Positions 16,308 to 24,380 of a DNA stretch of 33,948 nt are shown piece by piece. The notes under the pieces are model-generated. The model had not been told where the DNA came from. It ran no database searches and worked only from the letters and a program-made list of their open reading frames with translations. Made by a program: the position numbers and the translations under genes. This stretch comes from Hyphomicrobiales bacterium (lineage in GTDB: Bacteria > Pseudomonadota > Alphaproteobacteria > Rhizobiales > Beijerinckiaceae): assembly GCA_019247605.1 (NCBI GenBank), contig JAFBAS010000125.1, positions 1 through 33,948 of the forward strand. Reading direction: 5' to 3'. Each line of letters opens with the position of its first letter. Positions within the stretch are counted from its first letter, which is position 1.

Positions 16308-17693
16308 TCAAATGCCGTGGCGCAGGTGGAAGGATTTGGGCCGCGTGAGCATCGCGTAGCCGATCTCCGAGAGGGATGCGCCGCGGCCCGTGTCCTTGAC
16401 GCCGGTCCAGGCGAGCGCCGGATCGAGATAATCGCATCGGTTCATGAACACGGTGCCGGTCTCGATGCGATCCCCGATCCTCTCGGCCGCATCCGTGTCG
16501 GTCGACCAGATCGAGGCGGTCAAACCGTACGGGCTGTCGTTCATGAGCGAGATCGCTTCCTCATCCGATTTCACCTTCATGATGCCGACGACGGGGCCGA
16601 AGCTCTCATCGACCATGACGCTCATCGTGTGATCGACCCTGGCGAGCACTTGCGGCGCAAGATAGGGCGTGCCTTCGGCATTCGCCGCGAAGGCTTTGGC
16701 GTCGACGAGGCCTCGCGCGCCTTTGTCGAGCGCCTCGCGTGTTTGGCGGCGAACGAGATCGGCGAAGCGAAGATGCGCCATCGGGCCGAGGGTGGTCGCC
16801 TGATCGAGCGGGTTGCCGAGGACGTAGCGACGGGTGAGCTCCGCATAAGCGTCGACGAAACGGTCGTGCAAAGCCTCGTGCACATAGATGCGTTCGATGC
16901 CGCAACAGCATTGGCCGGAATTGAAGAAGGCGCCGTCGACGAGATTCTCGACCGCGTGATCGAAGTTGGCGTCGGGGCGCACATAGGCGGGGTCCTTGCC
17001 GCCGAGCTCGAGGCCAAGGCTCGTGAAGCTTCCGGCCGCCGCTTTCTCGATGGCTTTGCCGCCAGCGACCGAGCCCGTGAAATTGACGTGATCGACCGCG
17101 CCGTCAGTGAGCATCCGCGCCGTGTCCTCATGGCTCAGCACGAGATGGGTGAAGAGTCCCTTGGGCAGGGAGGCGCGATCGAAGGCTTGCTGAAAACGCT
17201 CGCCGACCAGGATCGTCTGGGCCGCGTGCTTCAGGATGACCGCATTGCCGGCGATGAGCGCCGGCACGATCGAGTTGATCGCCGTGAGATAAGGGTAGTT
17301 CCAGGGCGCGATCACGAGGACCACGCCGAGCGGCTCGCGCTTCACCATTCGCCGGAAGCCCTCCCTCGCCTCGGGCACGAGAGGGGCGAGCGCCTTCCCG
17401 GCGATCGACGCCATATGACGGGCGCGCTCCTCGACGCCCCGGAACTCCCCGCCGTAGCGGATCGGGCGGCCCATCTGCAGGGCGAGCTCGGAGACGATGT
17501 CCTCGTTCATGGCGCCGAGTGCCTCGACGCCGCGCATCACCGTCGCGATACGTTCGTCGAGCGGCACTTCCGCCCAGCTTCGTTGCGCCTCGCGCGCGAG
17601 GCCAAGCGCCGTCTCGATCTCGGCGCCCGACGCCGTCTTGCGCCGCGCCACCTCGCGTCCATCGACAGGGGAGACGCAAACGATCTCTGGCAT
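16308..17693 (-). CDS. NAD(P)-dependent aldehyde dehydrogenase
   Basis: A 461-residue ALDH superfamily protein. APWNYPY (129-135) and NFTGSVAGG mark the cofactor site; the general base is Glu229 in LELGGKD and the catalytic Cys is Cys263 in NSGQCCCGIER. Dense cysteines CCC at the active site are notable. It lacks a signal sequence and should be cytoplasmic. ATG at 17693 follows GAGGAGCAGCC. It is shorter than betaine aldehyde dehydrogenases (about 490) and fits the succinic-semialdehyde/aminoaldehyde type of about 460. It lies 40 bases downstream of the GS-like gene, consistent with a gamma-glutamyl-amine oxidation route such as Puu, where PuuC is the ALDH. Confidence 0.94.
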   Translation of the reverse strand: MPEIVCVSPVDGREVARRKTASGAEIETALGLAREAQRSWAEVPLDERIATVMRGVEALGAMNEDIVSELALQMGRPIRYGGEFRGVEERARHMASIAGKALAPLVPEAREGFRRMVKREPLGVVLVIAPWNYPYLTAINSIVPALIAGNAVILKHAAQTILVGERFQQAFDRASLPKGLFTHLVLSHEDTARMLTDGAVDHVNFTGSVAGGKAIEKAAAGSFTSLGLELGGKDPAYVRPDANFDHAVENLVDGAFFNSGQCCCGIERIYVHEALHDRFVDAYAELTRRYVLGNPLDQATTLGPMAHLRFADLVRRQTREALDKGARGLVDAKAFAANAEGTPYLAPQVLARVDHTMSVMVDESFGPVVGIMKVKSDEEAISLMNDSPYGLTASIWSTDTDAAERIGDRIETGTVFMNRCDYLDPALAWTGVKDTGRGASLSEIGYAMLTRPKSFHLRHGI

Positions 17694-17733
17694 GGCTGCT
17701 CCTCAAACACGGTCCGCGACGTAATTCTCGCGG

Positions 17734-19101
17734 TCAGATGATCTCGAAATATCGCGCGAGCTCCCAATCCGTGATGGCACGGCGGAATTCGCGCTCCTCC
17801 CATTCGCGCGTCGCGGCGTAATGGTCGACGAAAGCGTCGCCGAAGAGCTCGCGCGCCGCTTTCGATCCCTTCAGCCTTTCGGCGGCCTCGGTCAAGGTGC
17901 GCGGCAAGGCGCGCTTCTTCGGGAATTTCTGTGCATAGGCGTTGCCCTCGACGGGAGCATCCGGCTCGATCTTGTTCTCGACGCCGTAAAGTCCCGATCC
18001 GATGGCTGCGGCGAGCGCCACATAAGGGTTGATGTCGGCGGCCGCGATCCGGTACTCGACCCGCTGGCTCGAGGCGGAGCCGGGAATGACGCGAAGCGCA
18101 CAGGTGCGATTTTCCACGCCCCAACTCGCTTCGGTGGGCGCCCAGAAGCCAGGGATCAGGCGGCGATAGCTGTTCACCGTCGAGGCCACCATGGCGAGAA
18201 GTTCCGGCATGAGCGCCTGCTGGCCGCCAACGAACCAGCGCATCATGTCCGACATCGCATGCGGTTTTTTGGCGTCATGGAAGAGGCCTTTGCCCTTCCG
18301 GTCGAAGAGCGACATGTGGAGGTGGCCGCTTTGCCCGGGCCAGCTCGGCGACCATTTGGCCATGAAACTCGCCATCCAGCCGCGCTTTTGCGCCAGCACC
18401 TTGGTGAAGGTCTTGAACAGCACCGCCCGGTCCGCCGCCTCGAGCGCCGGCGAGTGGGTGATTGCGGCTTCGAGAACGCCGGGACCGGTCTCGGTGTGCA
18501 AACCTTCGAGCGGAATGCCCATCTGCTCGCATTGGCGCATGAGGTCGGCATAGAAATCGGCATGCACCGATGAGCGCAGCACCGAATAGCCGAAATATCC
18601 GGGCGTGATCGGCTTGAGATCGCGATACCCCTTCTCGCGCACCGAGCGCGGCGTCTCCTCGAAGACGAAGAATTCGAACTCGACGGCGGATTCGACCGAA
18701 CAGCCGAGATCCGAGGCCCGCTTCAGCACCCGCCGCAAAAGGCCGCGCGGACAGATGGCCTCGGCTTGTTTGTCGAACTCGGCAAGAAAGAAAAGCATGT
18801 CGCCTTCGACCGGCAAGTCCCTGCAGCTTTCCGGCACGACCCGGACCGGAGCGTCAGGATAGGCGGTGTGCCAGCCCGTGTAGGCGACGTTGTCATAAAG
18901 CTGATCGTTCGAATCCCAGCCGAGCACCACGTCGCAGAAGCTCAACCCCTTTTCGAGGACCGAGAAGAATTTCGAGCGGCTTACATATTTGCCGCGCATG
19001 ATGCCGTCGATATCGGTGAGGCCGAGCTTCACATGGGAGAGGCCGCGCTCCTCGACGATGCGTTTCGCGTCCTCCTTCGTCCGCACTTGCCTTGCGTCCA
19101 C
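17734..19101 (-). CDS. Glutamine synthetase family protein (gamma-glutamyl amine ligase-like)
   Basis: A 455-residue GS-fold protein. N-terminal beta-Grasp segment RGLSHVKLGLTDIDGIMRGK and catalytic parts EFEFFVFEET, ETGPGVLEAAI (Glu ligands), GQSGHLHMSLFD, and NRTCALRVIPGSASSQRVEY with RIAAADINPYVALAA. These features place it with the GlnA-like group that includes PuuA, IpuC and gamma-glutamylmethylamide synthetases rather than classical GlnA; the adenylylation tyrosine motif NLYDLPPEE is absent. The GTG at 19101 with GGAGGGATCGAC upstream is preferred; an ATG at 19161 would add 20 residues. The ALDH and ADH follow downstream. Likely role: ATP-dependent coupling of glutamate to an amine. Confidence 0.88.
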   Translation of the reverse strand: MDARQVRTKEDAKRIVEERGLSHVKLGLTDIDGIMRGKYVSRSKFFSVLEKGLSFCDVVLGWDSNDQLYDNVAYTGWHTAYPDAPVRVVPESCRDLPVEGDMLFFLAEFDKQAEAICPRGLLRRVLKRASDLGCSVESAVEFEFFVFEETPRSVREKGYRDLKPITPGYFGYSVLRSSVHADFYADLMRQCEQMGIPLEGLHTETGPGVLEAAITHSPALEAADRAVLFKTFTKVLAQKRGWMASFMAKWSPSWPGQSGHLHMSLFDRKGKGLFHDAKKPHAMSDMMRWFVGGQQALMPELLAMVASTVNSYRRLIPGFWAPTEASWGVENRTCALRVIPGSASSQRVEYRIAAADINPYVALAAAIGSGLYGVENKIEPDAPVEGNAYAQKFPKKRALPRTLTEAAERLKGSKAARELFGDAFVDHYAATREWEEREFRRAITDWELARYFEII

Positions 19102-19237
19102 GTCGATCCCTCCATCCCCTTGAAACGCGGGCTCGGCCAAGGCGAGATGCCCGAGCGCCATGCGCCGAGTTTGACGAATTTGTGACGTTGCGCAATGGCG
19201 CGAATGCGGTGTGCGGCGAAGGGCGCAAACCTATCCG

Positions 19238-19316
19238 CTCATGCCCGCGAAAGCGGCAACCAGATATTCCCGCTCTTCCATCCAAAGACCGGCTTTCCGC
19301 CTTCGGGGTCAACGAG
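19238..19316. repeat. Second REP-like inverted pair
   Basis: Upstream of the GS-like gene. Left unit 19238-19263 reads CTCATGCCCGCGAAAGCGGC; right unit 19286-19316 in reverse complement begins CTCGTTGACCCCGAAGGCGG, and ends AAAGCCGGTCT like the end of the unit in the 12934-13015 pair. The same core CCCGCGAAAGCGG joins both loci. Spacing between units is about 22 bases, close to that of the first pair. Confidence 0.65.
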
Positions 19317-19351
19317 CAGAGCGAGGTCAGGCACAGAACCGAGATGTTCCG

Positions 19352-20125
19352 TCAACCGAAGCTCGTCGAAACTTTGCCGATCCCCTCAAATTCCGTCTCG
19401 ACGCGATCGCCGGCCGAGATCGGGAATTGGCGCGTGAACGACCCCGTCATGATGAATTCACCCGCGCGCAGCTTTTCGCCGAACTCGGCGAGCTTCGTCG
19501 CGAGCCAGGAAACGGAGTTGAAAGGATGGCCGAGGACCGCATCGCCTCGCCCCTCGTCGACCTCGACGTCGTTCAGGCGCACATGCGCCACGCGTTTCGA
19601 AAGTTCGCCTGCTTTCGCCACGGGAACAGGCGGCCCGAGCACGAAGGCGAATTGCTGCGCGTTATCGGCAAGCGCGAGCGCGATCTGACCCACGAAGTCA
19701 CCGCGCGTCTCGATGATCTCGAGCGCCGGATGGATCGCGCTCACCGCCGAGGCCACATCGGCGAAGGACGCGCCGGGTGAGACATCGCGCGAAAGCTCGA
19801 CGCAGAGCTCGTTCTCAAAGCCGGGGCGGATGAGGTCGGCATAAGTGAAACGGTGACCGCTTTCGACCTTGCCTCGTTCAAGAAGGCAACCGAACACGGG
19901 CTCGTCGAAGCCGAATTGCTGCTGGATGGCGCGCGCCGTGAGGCCCACCTTCCAGCCGATGCGCCGTTGTCTCGTCTTGGAGCAGCGGCGCCGGATCAGG
20001 CCGAGCTGGATGCGATAGGCGTCATCGATCGAGAGGCGATCCGCCCAGGCGTTCGGAAAATGCTCCCCGCGCTCGCGCGCCGCCTCGAATTCATCAACGG
20101 CCTTCTCGATCTCGCTTTCATTCAT
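19352..20125 (-). CDS. 2-keto-4-pentenoate hydratase family protein
   Basis: A 257-residue protein of the hydratase branch of the fumarylacetoacetate hydrolase fold (MhpD, DmpE, TesE, HpaH). These cytoplasmic metal enzymes hydrate 2-oxo-dienoates in meta-cleavage pathways, or act as 4-oxalocrotonate decarboxylases. Signals: RRIGWKVGLTARAIQQQFGF, ENELCVELSRDV (metal-binding acidic residues), HPALEIIETR and LGHPFNSVSWLATKL. ATG at 20125 with GGGAGGTCGAG upstream; the earlier in-frame extension to 20359 overlaps unrelated sequence and lacks similarity. No ring-cleavage dioxygenase is nearby in the window, so it is either orphan or used for a different 2-oxo acid. Confidence 0.9.
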   Translation of the reverse strand: MNESEIEKAVDEFEAARERGEHFPNAWADRLSIDDAYRIQLGLIRRRCSKTRQRRIGWKVGLTARAIQQQFGFDEPVFGCLLERGKVESGHRFTYADLIRPGFENELCVELSRDVSPGASFADVASAVSAIHPALEIIETRGDFVGQIALALADNAQQFAFVLGPPVPVAKAGELSKRVAHVRLNDVEVDEGRGDAVLGHPFNSVSWLATKLAEFGEKLRAGEFIMTGSFTRQFPISAGDRVETEFEGIGKVSTSFG

Positions 20126-20373
20126 CTCGACCTCCCTGGCGCATCGAAACCGCCCTTCTCTTGGCACGGTATCGCGCCCCGACACAAAGAGAATTGCGTC
20201 GGCCTCTACGCCGTTCATGACTCCGGCGAGCGGGAGAGATCTGACGGGCGACCACGATCGCCGGAGGTGACGTTCGCGCCGACCGAGAGGGACGAGCTGG
20301 CCGGCGCCCGCTCTCAAGGCCGCACGATCGCCGGGACGGCAAAGAAGCTGCGCGCCCAAAGCGGAATCTGGCC

Positions 20374-20616
20374 TTACGATTTGCCGCGAGAGCGCCGGTT
20401 CTCTAGGGTGGAGTTTTTGGAGGCGGAGGTTTTCGGCAAGGCACCCGTGAAGCGAGCTTTCGCGCTTCGCGGTTTGACCTTGGCCGATTTCTCGGGTGCG
20501 GCCTTGGCGTCTTGCATGCGCCTCACCTCGCTGGGCGGCGCACCGATTGTCGGCGTCATCTTCATCGCGACTTCGGCCGTCAATCGAGGAGTGGGCTTGT
20601 CTTTCTTGGAAGGCAC
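20374..20616 (-). CDS. Small basic Lys/Ala/Pro-rich protein of unknown function
   Basis: An 80-residue protein from a GTG at 20616 that is preceded by GGGAGGAAAAC, a near-ideal ribosome binding site five bases away. The sequence starts (M)PSKKDKPTPRLTAEVAMKMT and is rich in Lys, Arg, Ala, Ser and Pro throughout, with the end KNSTLENRRSRGKS. It resembles histone-H1-like or DNA-binding disordered tails in composition only; no family is recognised. The longer upstream reading (to 20943) overlaps the FAD oxidoreductase and is likely spurious. It lies leftward, between the FAD oxidoreductase and the hydratase. Confidence 0.5.
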   Translation of the reverse strand: MPSKKDKPTPRLTAEVAMKMTPTIGAPPSEVRRMQDAKAAPEKSAKVKPRSAKARFTGALPKTSASKNSTLENRRSRGKS

Positions 20617-20770
20617 GTTTTCCTCCCGTCCGTCTCTGCTTCGCGAACCGCTTCGCTCGAAGCGAGACGCGTGGAAAGCAGAACCAAAGATAACCCGCCG
20701 CGCTCGCAAACCGATTGAGTCCAACGCGTCGAACTTCCCGATGGTTGCGGGAACGTGGGCGTGACGCAAG

Positions 20771-22140
20771 CTACAGAACTCCGGTATCGGCTCCATCGAG
20801 CAATTGGCGCATGAGGACCTTGTCCTCGTAACGCGCGAGGCTGAGCGCCGACGCAAACGCGGGACGCGCCGTCTCGCGCACCCAAGCGGCACATAGCGCG
20901 CCCGCAGCACAGGCGCCCATGGTGCCGAACCCCGAAAGCGCACCCGCGACGTAAGCGCGCCTTGTCCGCATCGGCCCGATGAGCGGCCAGTTCTCCTCGG
21001 TCATCGTATAGAAGCCGCCATAATGGCGCATCTGCCGCGGCAGCCGTCCGTAATATCGCTTGAGGCCAGGATTGAGGCGGCTTGCGCCTCGCAGCACGAT
21101 TTCGGGGAAATTCGGATCGGTTGCGGGCTCTTCCGTCGGCTGGGAGGCCGCGCGGTTATACGCCCAGCCGAGCTTGATCCATTGGCCTTGCTCGCCGCCG
21201 TCGGGGCGACAGTGGATTGCACCGGGCATCGGCTCGGTCAGCCAGCGCGTGGCGGTGTCTTCGCGAAGCGAACTGCGCTCTTCATCCGTCCAATCGATGA
21301 GCTGGCGGTCGAGATCGATCGAGAACGGCATGTTTCGATCGATGGCGCCTTCGTGGTCGGCAAAGGCGATCTTCTGCTGGACCACATTCAAGATCGGGAG
21401 CGACTCCCCGAGCATCGCGGCGATGTCACCCACGTAAGGGCCCGCCGCGTTCACGACGATCCCGGCCCGAACGCTCTCGATCCCGTCGCGCTCGCGAAGC
21501 GTCAGCACGAAATCCACGCCTCGCTCGATTGCGACGACGCGCGCGGCTCTCAGCGAGCCGCCACGCGAGCGGACATTCTCGAGCATCAGCGCGCCGAGCT
21601 GCTGGCCGCTGATGTCACCGGCCCGGCGAATGTGAAGCACCATCGCGATCGCGGGATCGAAGCTCGGGAAATGGCGACCGATAAGGCTCGGGCCTTGCAA
21701 ACATCGACGCCGTCAGGCGCTCTCTCCCAGTCCGAAAGCTCGGCCGGCCGATAGGCGTTCGAGGCGCCAGGCACGTGGACGCGGATGGGCTCGGCAGCCT
21801 CGCTTGCGTATCCGGCTCCAAGCTTTTCCAGCATCGCGGTCGGATCGGTCTTGCGCGTCGCGAGCACATAGCCGCGTCTCGTCATGTGAATGCGGTTCGC
21901 GCTTTCTCGAGCGATCGCTTCCATGAGGTTGATGCTGTAGTCGGTGTAGGCCGTCATGACCGGGTGCGGCCACCAATTGCGATAGTTCTCGCCCGAGGCC
22001 GCCGAAGTGAGACTCATCGGAGGTCTGGGGTCTACGATCAGCACTTCGCCGGCGCGATGGTGCAGCGAAAGATAATAGGCGCAGGCGAGACCGACGACGC
22101 CAGCCCCGATCACGACGATTTCGACCCGACCGGTGCTCAC
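20771..22140 (-). pseudogene. DAO-family FAD-dependent oxidoreductase broken by a single frameshift
   Basis: The N-terminal part (22140 down to about 21700) begins MSTGRVEIVVIGAGVVGLAC and carries the FAD motif; the C-terminal part (about 21700 to 20771) contains LIGRHFPSFDPAIAMVLHIR, SGQQLGALMLENV, VVNAAGPYVGDIAAM and GALSGFGTMGACAAGALCAA. Together they make a complete oxidase of about 456 residues. In the minus-strand sequence GATGTTTGCAAGGCC, one extra T would give the expected reading DVLQGPSLIG, so one base is missing in the T-run at 21699-21701. The reading is otherwise clean, which suggests either a very recent mutation or a sequencing error. It is divergent from the second FAD oxidase at 22419. 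Confidence 0.85.
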
Positions 22141-22418
22141 TAAGGCTGCTCCTCGATCCTAAAGCTGCGGTGCGCGGCAGCGCCGTCGAGCATGACCGGA
22201 GACCGGCCCCGTTCTCGCGCGAAAGTGGCGCAAGAGCGCTAAGCTCCATTCGCAGGTGATGGGGCCGAGGCACTCGATCCGCACCGCGGACGAGCGGACA
22301 ACACCCCAGTCGCGAGGTGGAAGGTTCTCGGTTATCATCATCGCCTCTCGAGCGAACCCATCACGGTGACTCTCCTGCTTAAGACGAATCGGCCATCGGG
22401 AGCCCTTGCGCAACCGCG

Positions 22419-23597
22419 ATGAAAACCTCGCCGCATGTCGTTGTCATCGGAGCCGGCACGCTCGGCCTGTGCACGGCGCTCAGCCTCGTCGAGCACGGCA
22501 CGCGCGTCACGATCCTCGAGGCCCACGCTATCGCCTCCGGTTCGAGCGGGCGTTCGGTGGGTGTGGTGGGGACGCAATTCACGGACCCCTTCGACATCGT
22601 CCTTCGCGTGCATGCCATGCGCCGATTTCGGGAATGGGAAAGCCTCGGGCTTCAATTCAACCATATCGGGTATTTGCGCCTTGCGCGGACGCCAGCGCAG
22701 ATGAATCTCTTCGCCCGCTCGGTCGAGATGCAGAAGGAGGCGGGATTGCGGTCGCGGCTCTATCCCGCGAGCGAGTTGCGGCAGCTCGTTGCGCACCTCA
22801 GCACAGTGGGTCTCGAAGGCGGAATCTTCGGGCCGGACAATGGCTTTCTCTATCCCCATGAGATGTGCAACTTCCTTGCGCAGAAGGTCCGCGCTCGCGG
22901 CGGCGAGATTCGACAATCCTGCAAGCTTCTCGGCGTCAGGCGACGAAGCGGCGCCTACGTTCTCGAGACGCAAAAGGGCGTGATCGAAGCCGATGTCGTC
23001 GTCAACGCCGCCGGCGCTTGGGCCCCCGCGGTTGCCGAGCTTTTCGGTCAGAGCCTGCATATCTGCCCCGAGCGGCACGAGGCCATCGTGATCCATCTCG
23101 ACCCGCCGCTCGAATACACTATGCCGATGGTCATGGATCTCGTGAACGGCGAAGGCACCGGCCTCAATTTTCGCCACGACAAACGCGGTGAGCTCATCGC
23201 CGAAATCCACAAAGCGGCGAGCGCCGCCGCCGAAGATCCGGACAATTACAACGAGCAGTGCAATGATGCGTCGAAGGAAAAGCTCGCCGAGCTTCTCCTG
23301 GAGCGCCTGCCCGACCTGCCGGGCGCTCGCCTCGGCAGAGGCTGGGCCGGGCTCTATCCCGTCACGGCCGATCATCGGCCCTTCGTCGGCGTCCTCGACC
23401 CGTCGCAGGAAAGCCTCGTGACCGCGGCGGGTGCCGGCGGCTACGGCATCCAGCTCGCTCCGGTGATCGGTCAGATCGCGGCCGACTGGGTGCGCCACGG
23501 CGCGCCAGTCTCAGTGCCCGGCGCCGAGCGCCTGTCACCGACCCGGGACCGGAATGTTCCAAGGAACGTCCCCTTGTCGTTGGGCTCCTTCAATTAG
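22419..23597 (+). CDS. DAO-family FAD-dependent oxidoreductase
   Basis: A 392-residue soluble flavoprotein. Start ATG at 22419, ribosome site weak. N-terminal dinucleotide motif VVVIGAGTLGLCTALSL (residues 7-23), EAHAIASGSSGRSVGVVG as the second FAD loop, VVNAAGAWAPAVAELFG, the substrate-side strand GRGWAGLYPVTADHRPFVG, and C-terminal AAGAGGYGIQLAP. Relatives include sarcosine oxidase beta, glycine oxidase and D-amino acid dehydrogenase subunits, oxidising C-N bonds of secondary or primary amines. The substrate is not evident. It is divergent from the frameshifted FAD oxidase, sharing a 278-base intergenic region, so the two may work on related amines with the GS-like ligase. Confidence 0.9.
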   Translation: MKTSPHVVVIGAGTLGLCTALSLVEHGTRVTILEAHAIASGSSGRSVGVVGTQFTDPFDIVLRVHAMRRFREWESLGLQFNHIGYLRLARTPAQMNLFARSVEMQKEAGLRSRLYPASELRQLVAHLSTVGLEGGIFGPDNGFLYPHEMCNFLAQKVRARGGEIRQSCKLLGVRRRSGAYVLETQKGVIEADVVVNAAGAWAPAVAELFGQSLHICPERHEAIVIHLDPPLEYTMPMVMDLVNGEGTGLNFRHDKRGELIAEIHKAASAAAEDPDNYNEQCNDASKEKLAELLLERLPDLPGARLGRGWAGLYPVTADHRPFVGVLDPSQESLVTAAGAGGYGIQLAPVIGQIAADWVRHGAPVSVPGAERLSPTRDRNVPRNVPLSLGSFN

Positions 23598-23677
23598 ACC
23601 AGCTGTGGCTAAGTTGCTGCTAGCCTCTTGTCTCCCCGGTTGGCCCGTGCAATTTCACACAGGCGGAGGGCTGGGGA

Positions 23678-24133
23678 ATGCAAATAATCCATCTGTCGGC
23701 GGCGCTCGTTTCGGCGCTGTGCGTGGCCGGTTGCGCGACTGTCACGCGCGGCACGTCCGAAGCCATGCAGATCACCTCGGAGCCGTCGGGAGCGCAAGCC
23801 TCCACATCCACGGGATTCAGTTGCACGACCCCGTGCACGCTCACGGTGAATCGCAAGGACGAATTCGTGGTGAAATTCGAGGAACCAGGATACCGCCCGC
23901 AAGAGATTCCCGTGAAAACTCAAATCGCAGGCAGTGGTGCCGCGGGCTTTGCGGGAAATATCGTGGCTGGCGGTATCGTGGGCATGGTTGCGGATGCCGC
24001 CACGGGCGCCACCTTGGAGCATGTCCCGAACCCCATTCATGCCGACCTCGTGCCCGCCGAAACGGCCGTTCACAAGGCGCCGCGTCGGCCAGCCGCAAAG
24101 GCCACCGCCGAGCCCAGCGAAGCGACGGACTGA
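23678..24133 (+). CDS. PEGA-like lipoprotein
   Basis: A 151-residue predicted lipoprotein: signal MQIIHLSAALVSALCVAGCA with a lipobox VAGC (Cys19). The mature part contains the surface-layer-like segment TSEPSGAQASTSTGFSCTTP and the strand KFEEPGYRPQEIPVKT, characteristic of PEGA-like beta-sandwich domains; a Gly/Ala-rich stretch GAAGFAGNIVAGGIVGMVAD (about 88-107) follows, then a Lys/Ala/Pro tail. Many alphaproteobacterial homologues are mislabelled 'translation initiation factor 2'. It is likely anchored in the outer membrane or periplasm. The region 24134-24380 after it holds no convincing gene. Confidence 0.8.
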   Translation: MQIIHLSAALVSALCVAGCATVTRGTSEAMQITSEPSGAQASTSTGFSCTTPCTLTVNRKDEFVVKFEEPGYRPQEIPVKTQIAGSGAAGFAGNIVAGGIVGMVADAATGATLEHVPNPIHADLVPAETAVHKAPRRPAAKATAEPSEATD

Positions 24134-24380
24134 GCCGAAGGGTTGCAGCCCGGCAAGGGCGGGACGGCCAACTTCAAAGCGCGGACATTCGAAGGATCCG
24201 CTCATGGCGAGTGCCGGCACGCTCGCGGCTCGCATCTTATGCATTTCCTTCCCTGCGGGCCGGGGGCGGATATTCACATCGACTACCATCCCGACGGCGT
24301 CCGCTGTCGTTTTTCGCTTACGAAATTCGTGCCGGAGAGCCGCGCGGCGTAGCGTTGTTCCGAAGCTCGACCGCTCCAGA

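Noticed and set aside
16215-17741. 508-codon rightward frame antisense to the aldehyde dehydrogenase
   Set aside because: Shadow frame; ALDH catalytic motifs lie on the other strand.
24143-24352. 69-codon rightward frame after the PEGA-like lipoprotein
   Set aside because: Starts with TTG and has no ribosome site or similarity; left as intergenic.
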